From Paragordius varius (taxonomy: Eukaryota; Nematomorpha): 64,000 nucleotides of DNA. Of the stretch, positions 28,180 to 40,479 are shown piece after piece (within the stretch, counting starts at the first letter, position 1; every line of letters starts with the position of its first letter). The stretch lies in contig OZ176053.1 in NCBI GenBank assembly GCA_964247055.1, positions 3,224,001 through 3,288,000 on the forward strand, written 5' to 3'. The notes below the pieces were generated by a model. The model was given only the letters and a program-made list of their open reading frames with translations. It was not told the DNA's origin and did no database searches. Position numbers and translations under genes: made by a program.

Positions 28180-28450
28180 TTCATATAACGTAAAGCCCAA
28201 AATAAAAATTTAGTCAACACGACAGGTGTGCATTAGCTATCAAAAACTATACAAAATAAATTATTTTTTCTGTTTCTAGCAACATTAGATGTGATTTAAA
28301 TGAAGAATTTGCTTTAATTTTAGCGTTGACACTTGATATTTTGCAATAAAATACAAATGGCGCCAAAGTAGTTTGATATGGAACTTTTTCTTAAAACTAT
28401 ATTTTATTTAGATATTAATTTATATAGATTTTATTATGAAGCATATTAAC
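28180..28450 (-). repeat. Family H element, inverted partial copy
   Basis: Complementary to the interior of the copy at 28457-28956. Shared landmarks are a block around ATGGCGCCAAAGTAGTTTGAT and another around TAGATGTGATTTAAATGAAG. Together with the next copy it forms a large imperfect hairpin. Confidence 0.5.
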
Positions 28451-28456
28451 AGTTCG

Positions 28457-28956
28457 ATTTAAATTGAAGTATCCAAGTACCCCAGACCAAATTTGAGTTA
28501 TTTTAAAAAACTACTAAAGGAAACGGTCCCAATTTAGATTTTCGCTTCTATCCTAATAAAAATTATATAAATATGCCAAAATATCTAAATAAAATTTTGT
28601 TTTAAAAGTTCCATGCCAAACTACTTCAACGCCATTTTTATTTTAAAGTTTTTGCAAAATATCGTCTTCATTTAATTTGAAGGTTAAAATTAAAACTAAT
28701 TTTTTTAAATTACATCTATCATTGATAGAAATAGAAAAAGCGGTTTATTTTGTATTTTAATTTTACCATTGCACAGATGTCACGTTGACTATTTCCTTTG
28801 GGTTTTACTAAATAATATCAAGTGTTTTTGAATGAATTTCTTTATATTTCGGTTAATTAACGTCGAAAAGTGCAAATTTTTGCCCTGGTTTTAATTCGTT
28901 CCATATTTTTTAATCCTAAACAGACCTAAGGTATATAACTACCCCAATTCGAATCG
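28457..28956 (+). repeat. Family H inverted-repeat element, copy 1
   Basis: The left end AAATTGAAGTATCCAAGTAC and the right end ACCCCAATTCGAATC are imperfect complements. The interior is the same as in copy 2, including AAAGGAAACGGTCCCAATTTA and CGCCATTTTTATTTT. No coding capacity. It is the same family and orientation as 32582-33114. Confidence 0.6.
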
Positions 28957-30230
28957 AGGGACTGAAATGAATGTTTTGTATCCAAATTTCATTCTTTTTA
29001 ATATTTATAACTTTTTGTAATGACAAAAATTTGAGGACAAACAATACAAAATTTCGAAATGACAGTATAGCTCAGCATCAATGAATTTTATAAAAAAGTG
29101 TTTTTAATATCTTTAATGGTTTTTCACCGTTTCCATCATGCCACACAAAATCTTAAAATTCCGTTTAACTTAAGAGAACAAGTCCATCTTAATGGGGCAA
29201 TAATCTGAAATTTTAGGACTCACATTTTTATTTTTTTTTTAAAAAATATGGACTAATTCCATACCCGTCCCTCAATAGTGTGGATGGTATTGGCTGGAAC
29301 GTATTATACTTTTGCGGAATATACTCCTATCGTAAACGCTTCCCGGCATTAAAAAAATCAAAGAATTCATCACCCTCACAGGTAAATTGCTATGTAATTT
29401 TTATAGTGGGTCACTGTTAAGGCTGTGTCTAACTCAATTGCTCTTCAATTTGTTTCTGAAATTGTTAAAGTACATTTTTTCTCTGTAAGATAAAACCTAC
29501 AAAATAATTTTAATAATGGAAGGATATTTATTAAAATCTATAATCTAAAAGGTTATATATTTTCAAAAATAAATTAACCTTAATTTATAATACTACAGGA
29601 TTAATAATTACAAATTTTCACTATAATTATATTTAGCATTATACCTGTATTATATTAAACTTGTAGTAAAATAATAAGAGTGTTTAATGGGCGAATGGTT
29701 TTATAATCGTAAAAACTATAGGTACCGTAGAATATTTAAAAAAATCTTAATGTTTATTATTTTAGTATACCTAACTTTATGTTTGACTTCAATAAATCAT
29801 ATTGTATTGGGTGTTTATTTTTTTGTTGCCTTAATCAATAAATTTTCGTAGTAAATTTTTAAAAATTTTCCATCATTATTTAAATTGGGTGGTAAAAATT
29901 TTTACATTCATAACCAAAATCTTGACTTAAGTGTTTTTTTATCACCGATCTCCAACACTTGCTGGCTTAAGTATTCTTGCTCAACTTGCCACGCTTGACT
30001 TGCAAGTCAAGTGGGACTTTTTAATCACCCCACCCATAATGATATATTTTGAGAATTTTTGTGGAATGGAGCCTTAAAATTTCATTAATTTAGCATAATA
30101 TGACCAATTACAATATACGATATGTACCATAATAAAAAGCGTAAATATTTTTTTAAACTCAGGTTGCCAAAAGCACTATTGGATCTGCATTTTTTCTATC
30201 AGAAAATATATATTTTCAAAATCGGATTGG
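28957..30230. other. Spacer with no gene; one short perfect palindrome
   Basis: No coding sequence was recognised. An 18-bp perfect palindrome, CTTGACTTGCAAGTCAAG, lies at 29994-30011 in a locally GC-richer patch. Confidence 0.5.
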
Positions 30231-32215
30231 ACCACTGTGCTTGGTGAGCTCTCTTCCAAACCAGGCAAAGACATGCTGTCTACGAGGACTGGCTATCTGC
30301 TGGTACTAAACGATTTTTCCATGCAATACGCAATAAATGTTACACCAGTCGTTGCAGAGCATGGATTTTAGCCAATGCGGATCGCCTGAAACGCAAGGAC
30401 AGGCAGGCGTTTGTTTCCCGATATTTCACTAAACTGACGGCTAATGAGAAACAATCAAGGGAGCACTATTCAATAATTCGTTTCCTGCTTCGACGGCCCA
30501 GACCCTGTACTTGTCTGCATTCTCATGGCAGGCTGATAATGGATAGCCAGAAGAATGTGATCTCTTTGCACCGACATTCCACTGATCAGTGGGGGATAAT
30601 AAAATGATCCAGGATGACGTTGTCAATGATCATCCATTCTCCTTGAAATTGGATGAAGGAACATTTCGCCTAGGTATTGATTTTTTACGAAATTATAAGT
30701 GCCCAGGGCCAGACCGCAGCGCAGCAGATGCCTGGAAGAAGGAAATAGAATGACGCACTGACAACATCTTACCTATCATCAATAGTTGGCTTGAACGTGG
30801 CACACTGATGGAGGAATGGGTGGAATGCGAGATAATTAATATCGCAAAACAAGATAATCCAGGCAACCCTAATGATTACAGAGGTATAGCCCTAATGAAT
30901 GCAGTATACAAGGTTTTGGCCAACATTGCCCTGTCTAGACTGTAGTCCTTTGATGATGGAAACCATCACGCAATCTGTGGTTTTAGGCGGGGAAGGGGAA
31001 CGATGGATTTATTCTGTTCTTTGATGATTTTCATCCAGAAAAGCAGGCGACATAAGCACCCCTACTTGGGATTTGTGGATATAGCCAAGGCATTCGATAA
31101 ACTAAATAGGGAGCATGTCATGCGTTTGCTGAAGAAGGTTGATATGGAGGAAAACTTTAAGAACTTTATACTTCACTTGATAATCCGTACACGTAGTCGG
31201 GTGGCAGTTGAAACGACCCGTTCGGACTACATCTATTCAGAACGAGGCCTGAAGCAAGGATGCCCTCTGTCCCCAAAGCTCTTTAACTTAGCTGTGGACT
31301 CAATAGTACGGAAGTTATAAGCGAGCTTTCCCAACTTTTTCCAGGTGCTCTGCTATGCAGACGACCTTTGCATCTTAAAGGATACGGAGCAGAACCTGGG
31401 ACAGGCCCTAGATCTGCTGGAATCTGAAACGCCTATTGGCCTAAATATTAATTATGAAAAGTCAAAAGTGATGATAATAATAGGTGAGTCTGATGTGAGG
31501 ATGTTCAAAACTGTTGGATAGGAGCTGGAGGTTGTGGAGTCTTATCGATGCCTGGGAGTTATGGTGGACAAAAACGGATGCGCTCTTAACTCACCTCTAC
31601 TCAGATTGCATTCCGCAAAGCTTCGACGGATTACATTGTTTATGTCGCTCCAAAGAGGTTGGTCAAAGGCTGAAGTTGAAAATATTTAAAAGTCTAATTC
31701 TCCTTAGAATTCTATATGGTTTGTCGGTGTGGCCAAATTCTGTCAAGCATACCTGCAAGGTATTTGTAAATAAATCGCTAAGAGTCATCACAGGTGACAT
31801 CTACTCCAGGACACGGTGCCAACTAGCCACTTGTAAGCTTCATTTAAAAACCGATACCTTGCCATTAGTGCTGGGAATACCATTGTCAAGTCTGAATGTG
31901 GTAGCCCACCAGCTACGCCATAACGAAATGAGTCCGCTTAAGGCGGCACTGGAATGGAAACTGAATGCACGCCCAATTTATTGGAAGTGTGGGCCTTGCG
32001 GAGTCAGACTTTGTAACACTAGTTTTGAACGGAGGTTGGAAGAATAAATGTGCCCAGATTAAGAGAGAGTTGTTAAAGGAAGAGGAGAGGATACACTACG
32101 CCAAACGCCAACGTCGACATGAGCGCCGGCTTCAGAAACAATCTGCGAAAAGGGCGGATCCGGTGAGGGACAGTCTGTGGCTGCCTGTGACCTTAAATAC
32201 TTTATTAGGGGGTAA
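30231..32215 (+). mobile_element. Decayed LINE, reverse transcriptase and C-terminal region
   Basis: The + strand encodes most of a non-LTR reverse transcriptase. RT motifs in order: YKCPGPD near 30700, NDYRGIALMNAVYKVLANIA near 30870, GFVDIAKAFDKLNREHVM near 31070, GLKQGCPLSPKLFNLAVDS near 31250, YADDLCIL near 31350, SYRCLGVMVDKNG near 31540. A basic C-terminal segment (near 32050-32170) follows. The frame shifts or stops at about half a dozen points, so this copy is inactive. Upstream of 30231 no endonuclease is recognisable, so it is probably 5'-truncated. The clade is not certain (R2/NeSL-like or RTE/jockey-like). GC content is well above the surroundings. It separates the KATNB1 and CHMP4 5' ends. 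Confidence 0.85.
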
Positions 32216-32581
32216 ATTACATATAATTTAATATTACTATTATTATCGTATTTAATTTATCTGTGGTACTACATGTTTACTCTGTATACCCTTAGAAACA
32301 CCCAGAAATGAAGTGGCGCCCCCTGCCCTGAAGCGTGTAAAAGCGCAGGAAGGCGGTAAGGGTCGTCCTGTGCGGACAGTGGCGGTTGGAACCATGCCTG
32401 CCACACCCTTTTCTGGATACCTGGATCATAATATATTTTGTGTGCGTGCATATTTTGTAAAATATAGGAGTTTAATAAAAATCCTTTAGTGTATTATGAA
32501 CGAATTTAATAGATAATGGAGCTCTTATTTACCGTTTCTGATATTCAAAAAATTAAAGTTTCTAAATATTTTAACACTTCA

Positions 32582-33114
32582 ATTCAAATTGGGGTATCTA
32601 AATACCCCAGACTAATTAAATTAAAATTATTAGAAAACTACTGAAGGAAACGGTCCCAATTTAAATTTATGCTTCTATCCTGATATATATTATATAAATA
32701 TGCCAAAATATCTTGATAAAATTTTGTTTTGAAAAAAAGTTCCATCACAAACTACTTCGACGCCATTTTTATTTTTTAAAAATTTTGCAAAATATCGTCT
32801 TCATTTAATTTTGAGGGTAAAATTAAAGCTTATTTTTTATTTAAATTACATCTAACATTGATAGAAATAGAAAAAGCGGTTTATTTTGTATTATTTTTTA
32901 ATTTTACAATTTGACACATGTCACGTTGACTAAATTTTTACCTTTCAGTTTTAAATCTAAATAAGTAATATCAAGTATTTTAAATAATTTTTTTTATATA
33001 TTTCGGTTTATTAATGTTATATATGTGCATGCCATGGTTTTGTTCCATACTTCTTAAAGTACATTTTAAACAGGCCTGGGGTATCCAACTAGCCCAATTT
33101 GAATCAAAGGACTA
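32582..33114 (+). repeat. Family H inverted-repeat element, copy 2
   Basis: Left end TTCAAATTGGGGTATCTAAA; right end complement TTCAAATTGGGCTAGTTGGA. The interior tracks copy 1 (28457-28956) for about 500 bp in the same orientation. It ends 77 bp before the CHMP4 start codon, so it probably overlaps the CHMP4 promoter or 5' UTR. Confidence 0.65.
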
Positions 33115-33190
33115 AAATGAGTGTGTTATATCCAAGTGTTAAATACAATATATTATTAGCATCTGTTGCACGCGATTTCAAAATATCGAT

Positions 33191-35067
33191 ATGAGCCTTT
33201 TTAACAAACTTATTGGAACTGGTAAAAAAGAAGAGGCACCGTCCACACAACAAGCAATCACTAAATTGCGAGATGTTGAAGATATGCTTTTAAAAAAATC
33301 CGATTATCTAGAAAATAAAATTCAACAAGAGGTGGGAATAGCTAGGAAAAACGCTTCAACCAACAAAAGAAGTATCAATTTTTTAACGTTTAAGTTGCTA
33401 TACAAGCACTTAAAAGAAAGAAAAGATATGAAAAACAATTGCAACAAATAGATGGTACTTTATCTACCATCGAATTTCAAAGGGAATCCCTCGAGAATGC
33501 CAATACTAACACTGAAGTTATAAGGATAATGCATTATGCTTCCGATGCATTAAAACTTACCCATAAGGATATGTATGCTTTTTATTTTTAATTTTACAAA
33601 AGGAATATTGACAAAGTTCATAATTTAATGGATGATGTTGCCGAACAACAAGATATTGCCAATGAAATATCGCAAGCCATATCGACATCTATTGGATACG
33701 GACAGGATGTTGATGAGGTAAATTGGGATAAAATCGGTTATTCTCAAACCATTTTTAGAATTCGATACTGCGATTATTGAAAGTTTCAATTGTTTTTTTA
33801 CCAATTTATATTATAATATTAAGCTTCTTCTTTATCATTAATACTATTTTTGCCGAGTAAATACTGTATTTTTTGGGTAAAATACCTTTAAAACCTTTTT
33901 AGCCAAACACAAGCCAATTATACCATTTTTCTCATTTTTTGAATCGAAACCGTTTTATCATAAACCCGTATTTTTTAAAAATCGAAACATAAATTTATGA
34001 TACATTAATTATAAACAATTGGAGTTCTAATCTAATTAAAATTGTTAATGATATTTAAAAAACACAAAATTCATAGGATGAATTGAATTTGGAGTTGGAA
34101 AAATTGGAGCAAGAAGAACTTGATAAACAATTGTTAAATGTTGCTGGTCCTTCTACGATTGCCCTTCCAACTCCCCCCATTGCCGAACCCATAACCAAAT
34201 CTCCCTCCAAAGTTAAAGGTAAAATTTCACATTTACCATATAAATTTTTAATTCGTATTAGAATACATTGTTATTGATTAAATTAAAAATTTTTATACAT
34301 ATATTAAATTCAAACTTATCTTTTTGGCGTTAACAATTATTGTTTGCTAGTTTAATATAAATCAAAGGTGTCCAACACAAATAAATTTGTGGGCCGCAAT
34401 TTGACTTACAAAACAGGCGGGTCGCATTCCAAATATATATGGGCATTCATAAATATCTTATTAGATCAAACAAAAGTTTATAAATGCAAACACTATATAA
34501 CAATATTTTCATTTTATCAATTGCATAGATTTATTCAGTAAATTTATTTAAAATATGTTCATAATATTATATTATGGGCGTACTCTATTGGATTTCCAAA
34601 TTTTTTGCGAGCCGCACACAATGACTCTGGAGACCATCCCTGATTTAATCGGATTTATTTTTAAATTTTTTTTTGATAAGTTTTATTTTGAGAAACTATT
34701 TAATAACGATAATTCCTTTAGAAGAAGTGATTTCGTGTTAATTTTCAAAAGAAGTTAATTTTTTTAAACAATAAATAAATTTTATAATCGTCAAGTTTAA
34801 TGGTTAGAGTAATTGCTAATAAAAAGTTTAGGTTTTATTTATTTAATCCAATACCCTCCTGTAAATTTTTTACCTTTATTAATATGATTGCATTATATCT
34901 ATATCTACTCTTCTAATATTTTTTGTATGCTATCATCCTTTTTTTATTATTTTTATATAATTATTGCACTTAATCGATTGTTTTATATTTTAATTTTATT
35001 ATTTTTAGTCAAAAGCTCCACCGCAAATGATGAAGACCTCAAAGAACTTGAAGCTTGGGCCAATTAG
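33191..35067 (+). CDS. CHMP4: CHMP4 / SNF7, ESCRT-III core subunit
   Basis: CHMP4 polymerises on membranes to drive vesicle budding into endosomes, cytokinetic abscission and membrane repair. Five exons (33191-33371, 33395-33572, 33603-33717, 34077-34218, 35009-35067) encode 224 residues, the same length as human CHMP4B. The first codon is ATG and opens MSLFNKLIGTG, like MSVFGKLFGAG. Then come LRDVEDMLLKKSDYLENKI (helix 1), IQALKRKKRYEKQLQQIDG (helix 2), GTLSTIEFQRESLENANTNT, and the acidic region EKLEQEELDKQLL. The C-terminal DLKELEAWAN matches the amphipathic ALIX-binding helix of the family. Introns 1 and 2 are only 23 and 30 nt. Intron 4 holds a hAT-type element. Confidence 0.96.
34363..34642. 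repeat. hAT-type non-autonomous element
   Basis: Begins CAAAGGTGTCCAACACAAAT with a nearby GGGCCGCAATTTGAC and ends GACCATCCCTG, which is the GTGTCCAAC...GCGGCC terminus of hAT/Charlie-like elements. It lies inside CHMP4 intron 4. Non-coding. Confidence 0.55.
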
Positions 35068-35258
35068 ATTTTTGTTATCCATTGACAAAACGCAAATATT
35101 TAATTACGCAATCAAAAATAGACCAACAAGTTAGTTTCAGAAAAAGGACTAACTTTGCTGTTATTAATATTTTTATTAATCGTAAATCATAATAATTACC
35201 CTTAATTCCAAACATGTCGATGATGATTAACTATAATATTAATTTCAGCAAAAATTAT

Positions 35259-35264
35259 AATAAA
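35259..35264 (+). terminator. possible CHMP4 polyadenylation signal
   Basis: AATAAA about 190 nt after the CHMP4 stop. It lies between the two convergent stops. Confidence 0.35.
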
Positions 35265-35311
35265 ATTATTTATTTATTATATGTGTAATCAATACGTTAA
35301 ATGTACTGAAG

Positions 35312-35317
35312 TTTATT
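35312..35317 (-). terminator. possible DUSP polyadenylation signal
   Basis: TTTATT on + (AATAAA on -), 33 nt beyond the DUSP stop codon. The position suits a short 3' UTR. The CHMP4 and DUSP 3' ends would be nearly back to back. Confidence 0.4.
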
Positions 35318-35349
35318 ATAGCTTTTTTTTAAAAATTTAATTGCCAGCC

Positions 35350-37536
35350 CTATTTACCCTGAGTTATTGCTTCGTTTTTCGTAATTTGATTTCCTTTTCC
35401 AATATTTTGTTGCATATTGCCCAATGGTGCTGTATTATTCAATTTTGTACATTTTTCATCTTTTCCCATTTGTAAAGATACTGCGTTGGCATACGAATCG
35501 GTTGTGATTGCGTTAGTTGTGTTATTTGCGCTGGTCGGGTTTATTGGCACCGTTTCAGTTGGAGTATACGGGTGATTATAAAGGTTGCTGTTAGTATTAA
35601 AGGCTTGCTGTGTTTGCAATATTGGTGTCAAAGGATTTATATTTGAAGGCGATATCTGGGTAAAAAAAGCATTTGGAACATTATTATTATTTACATTTAT
35701 GTTTGGGTAAATATTAGTTGGTATAATAGGTTGAAGTTGGTTCGATTGTGGTCCATTTGGTACATTTATATTTGGGGCATGTGATAAAACTGGTTGCGTC
35801 GGTTTATACGTTGATGCATTGCCATAAGAAAAGAATGTGGGGAACTTTGTGTAAAATTGGCTCTAATAATTTATGAAAATATATGTCAATGATTAACTAC
35901 ATAGGCTATATAAATTATACCTAATGAATTATACTAATTGAAAAAATGATATTTTTCCCTTTTGTGTAAGTTAGAAAAAGTGTGATATAACTTTCTTAAA
36001 TGCCTTGAAGGTATACAATCGAAAGCTCCATAAATATGAATTTTATCGGATTTAATATCAATATGTTAATATGTGATTAGTAACATAATGTAGATGACCA
36101 CGAAATTAAATTTTATAAGGGTTTTGAGGTCGATATAAAAATTATGTTGTTTTAAAACATAGAATCTTATCAATTTTTTATATAATCTAGTGAATCTTAA
36201 TTGAAAACATAAAATAATGCGCATTGCCGTTAAACCATATTCATTATAATAATGTTTTAAAACATTTTATATAATGTGTATAAATTAAAAAATTACAGAT
36301 GGATTTTTGATGGCGCTTAATATTCTTTCGCGGCAAATTATTTCATCATTTCTTAATACAGTTGCAGCGGTTGGGAATTTAGATTTTATGCGCATTCTTT
36401 CCTAAACATCAATCCATAATATATTATTCTTTTGATTACAATGCAAAATATCGGTTTTACCTTATCTAAAAACCCGCTCATCTCAAAATCTTGGAGCTGT
36501 TTTCTGAATCCTGGATTAGGGTTTATATATGTACGAGTGGCAATTACTGCATTGTAGGCATCTTGACAGTTTAAATTAGCGGTCGACATCAAATAAGCTA
36601 TGACTGTTGTCGGGCCTCGTGATACACCGCACATGCTTAAAAAATAAAATATACCATTTACAGTTCATATTCACTGAACAATTTAAACTCACCTTAAAAT
36701 AAATTATGTGGTTTTTATGATTAAAAATTACCTCTATCTTTTAATATTTTTTAAAATGAAATTTTGTATAAAATTAAAATAATACTGAAATAATAAGCCA
36801 CAAAGATATGTTATATATTAATAATGAGTTATATTAGCCCGAAAACACAGGATTTATTTTTAGGGTGAATTTGAATCGTTCAAGGGAAAATTTGAATTGT
36901 TCACGGGTGAATTTAAATTGTAATTGGTATATAACATTTTACAAAATTTAAACCTAAAAATTATTGTGTGTATTAAAAATGTAATTTTTTAGCCTCTGCC
37001 TGTAAAAAGACGAATAATCGACATATAAGATCTGAAAAAATCTTGAGTAGTATATATGTTGGAATTTATAATTTATATATATCATACCAATGGACTAATA
37101 CCCGGCCTCGGTTTAACCGACATTGATGGATATAATCATTGATGGATGGCACGAAATCAATGATGCTTTGAGACATTATATCGCGGCAAGGTACGAGGAA
37201 AGAATCCCGATTCTATTTAAAAACACATCGACAAAATCAAAATAAATTATAGGACTAGTTTCCTCTATTTATGAAAAAAAAAACATATTTCTTTTCATAT
37301 TGCCTATTGATACCCAAAAAGTTTTATAAATGGAGTATTTTGAAAAACACAGGTCATTGACTTTTTATGATTTCATTAGGCTTAATATATATATATATAT
37401 ATATATATAATATAAGTACCGGATGCAATTTGATTGGACTTTCCGTTACAGTAACAAGATTCGTAATTCCCTTCTTTGTTAATAATTGGTCATCACTGGC
37501 TTCCCTATAGCCTGCTAGGAAGAGGCCTGGTACAAT
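35350..37536 (-). CDS. DUSP22: Atypical dual-specificity phosphatase, DUSP15/DUSP22 type
   Basis: A small phosphotyrosine/phosphoserine phosphatase; the vertebrate members DUSP22 (JKAP) and DUSP15 act on kinase signalling. Exons: 37536-37420, 37212-37088, 36635-36461, 36401-36297, 35862-35350, all in phase. IVPGLFLAGYREASDDQLL matches the family start ILPGLYIGNFKDARDAEQL. The P-loop is split by an intron and reads VHC|MCGVSRG, keeping the catalytic HCxxGxSR. AYNAVIATRTYINPNPGFRK matches the substrate-pocket helix region. The final exon adds about 170 Asn/Pro/Thr-rich residues not typical of DUSP22. The initiating exon is uncertain. A candidate on the minus strand, ATG at 38104 to a GT after 38054, would add 17 in-phase residues but lacks the Met-Gly myristoylation start of the human proteins. 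Confidence 0.88.
36760..36929. repeat. TACCATTT-type MITE family A, truncated copy
   Basis: Right arm and part of the interior of a family A element (GGGTGAATTTGAATCGTTCA, ending AATTGGTA). The interior is the complement of the left half of the copy at 49265-49531, so the other arm is missing. It lies in a DUSP intron. Confidence 0.55.
37385..37409. repeat. TA microsatellite
   Basis: Simple TA run of about 25 bp just 3' of the DUSP exon 37420-37536 (minus strand). Confidence 0.85.
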
Positions 37537-39702
37537 CTAAACACACACATATACACTCAATATAAAAAAATATATTATGGTTTTTAATTTGCACAATAAT
37601 TTATTGTTCAAAAAATACAACACCCAAAAAGGTGTAACTGTGAGAAAAAATTGATGTATAGTTGCGATAAAGATTTTCAACAAAACACACAGTCTGACAA
37701 TAATTAATGACCTCTTTAATTTAGTATTGCGTGTATTGTATTTAACCATAATCTTAGGTCATCAATATATTTTTTAAGTTAATCGTAATCAATCCTAAAC
37801 ACAAAACTGTGGCAGTGCATGGATACATGTGAAAAAGGCTTTAAAAATATAAAATATACGTTGATGATACCAACAAAGTAGGAGTGTTTTAAATTTTTTT
37901 ACCCATTGTTAGCCCAATTTTGTAAAAATTATTTAAAGAAAAACATTCAGCTAACTGTGTTACAAAACCATTCTCTCAATTAATAAATAAACAAATTAAA
38001 TTCCTTTTGTAATTTGCATATTTAATTGCAAAGTATATATAAATATAGAAAACTTCATGAATATTGTCTTCCACGCTTCCTGGGGGATTGGATAGTGATT
38101 TCATTGGGAAATTTTTTAGAATAGCTCCTTCTATTTGATAATAATAAAATAGGATGAAATATATTTAGGTATAAAGAGAGAATACTTTTAAATTAAAAGA
38201 TACTATTTTGAATATTTACTCCAGCTCATTGCCGGCCTGTATAAACTAAACAGTGTTTTTGATCATCATTTTTGCTTTGAATGAAATAGAGATCATTTAC
38301 GATTGATTGGAAATGTGTAAAAAAATCATTATAAATAGAAACAATGAAAATCACAACAATTGATTTAAATGATCACATTATGACGCTAAATGTTACATAT
38401 TAAGGATAATTAAATTTAAACTAACACTATACTAAACGATGGTATGTTTTTAGCCAAGGTAGCCTAAAAAATCAATTAAAAAACAACCTTTATATTATCT
38501 TAGTTGTGGCCTCACGTTTGTTTGTGTTGTGCATATAGTGTATTTGTATAATTAATAGATTTCAGTTGCTCGCTTAAATATTTTTTCTTTTTACCAGATT
38601 TAAATATATGCAGTCACCAATCTTTAATAAAGGGAGTATTATTCGTATTACGGACGATTAACTAAAACAATAGACTAAAAGAATATAAATATACTATACA
38701 GTTTAGAATGTCTATTTTTATTAAAGGGTACCTACTTAAATTGTATCAGAAAATGTGAAGGCTTTAACAATCGTCTGCCCAAGGCTGACAGTAATGAAGT
38801 TAACTAGCGCCTTATTCTCACACCTTTCAAAAGAAAAATAAATTAAATACCATAATGGTATTATATATTGAAGCCTTAACCTAGCTAAAAATGCGAATAC
38901 GTTTTATTATAATAATGGAATTAATAAAAAACAATTCTTTGATTTATCATCCCAATCAAAAATATGGATTAGGCGGTCACACATATAAAGCAAAACGAAA
39001 AATGTGACATAGAAATAATTTTGCGAAAATGTATAATTTTTCTTTTATCATTCATGGCTTTATTTAATTTCTCGATAGTATTGAAAACTCCCGATGTTTT
39101 TTTTGATTAATTCCAGACAGATTACCGTAAGCAAGCCATATGTAATACCTCATCGAATTCACTACTATTATTTCATTTGGGTTTAAGCTAATATTTAATC
39201 ATTAATAAGAATTTTATGAAAAACGGTAAAAATATTTTTAAAACGATCAGGAAAAATATTCTTTTTTTCCCTGCAGATATGTAAGGCCGCTAATGTAATT
39301 CAAATATTAAAGTTAAGACTAAAAGTTTTTAGAGACTCTTAAAATAAAACGGGAACAAAGTGTCTTTAAAAATAATTTATTTAGTATCACAATATAGATT
39401 AAATTTTAATAGCGCAATCTCGGTTCTTGTATTTTTAATTGTAGACAATTCGCCCATTTTAGCGGAACCAAAAATTATATCGGATTTCACATATATAAAA
39501 ATTAATATAGATATTGTTATTAGAAGCGTTTAGTTACCACCAAAAAATATATTAAACAAAATATACGCTAACTTTGCGACTTTTCTTTTCGATATGGATC
39601 AATTATCATATAATTGTTGGTAATATCTTTCTCAAATTACTCGTAAACCTAAAATTTAAGTGAGAATCCTGATTCATTTTTTATTAATATATATTTATTT
39701 TA
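37537..39702. other. Intergenic, no gene recognised
   Basis: Apart from the possible DUSP first exon (38054-38104, minus) nothing was recognised. Open frames here are short and without family resemblance. Confidence 0.5.
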
Positions 39703-39967
39703 AGTAAAATTGAAATTATACGGACAAAACGTAAAAATATAATGACAGATATTTTGTTCTAAAATACAACCATACTTTTTATATTGATTCTTATATAAAT
39801 CATTGTTAAAAATAGCAAAGTATGGAATAATGGATGGTAATGCATCAATTATATTAATAAATGCAATTGAAGATTTTTTAAGGGAAAATATAAGATTTTA
39901 AAAGTATGGTTCTAAAAATATTTGTCTTTATAATTTAACGTGTCCGCATAAATTAAAATTTTATTGT
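39703..39967. mobile_element. Tc1/mariner-like MITE (family D), copy 2
   Basis: Left arm AGTAAAATTGAAATTATACG, right arm ending TAAATTAAAATTTTATTGTA. The same family as 6615-6897, with more mismatches between the arms, so an older insertion. Confidence 0.6.
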
Positions 39968-40479
39968 ATCACTAGCGTTTTTTTGTTAATACGCGATGTG
40001 CACTCCTAATTAATTAATTATCATCTCCTAATTTTAGCGAAAAATAGCCTCAGAATATATTGTTGAGCGGGTGGTATAAAGGCCCAAGAACAACAAATTT
40101 TAACAATGTTAACAAAATAATTATTCAGCCATGATCTTAGTATAAAAATATAAGGAATTATTTAGTAAAACGTGCAAAAACGCTTTATTTTTGACATCGT
40201 ATGTATAAATAATAAAAAAGACATGAATAATTTTGTGCTTATGGAGTAAAATTTGACTTACACACATTTGTAAAATTCCTATATATATTAATGCATACAT
40301 AACCTGTGATGCAGTGTAAGTGTAATTTGTCCATTTTGTAATGCCGTAGAATTATAAAAAAACCTACGTTGTCGTATGGAAAGTACCTATCTCACCGATT
40401 CCTAATTAGGTCTCATCATTAACAAAAGGTGCTTCATAGAATTTTCGAACTGTGCATTCATACTAATATATTGTTTACT
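39968..40479. other. Spacer, nothing recognised
   Basis: AT-rich sequence between the family D MITE and the tandem array. No gene, repeat or structured element was recognised. Confidence 0.5.

Noticed and set aside
28457-33114. Direct repeats flanking a reverse transcriptase, as in an LTR element
   Set aside because: The repeats have inverted-repeat ends of their own, a third copy lies in the opposite orientation, and the RT between them reads as non-LTR. They are better explained as separate copies of a DNA-type element.
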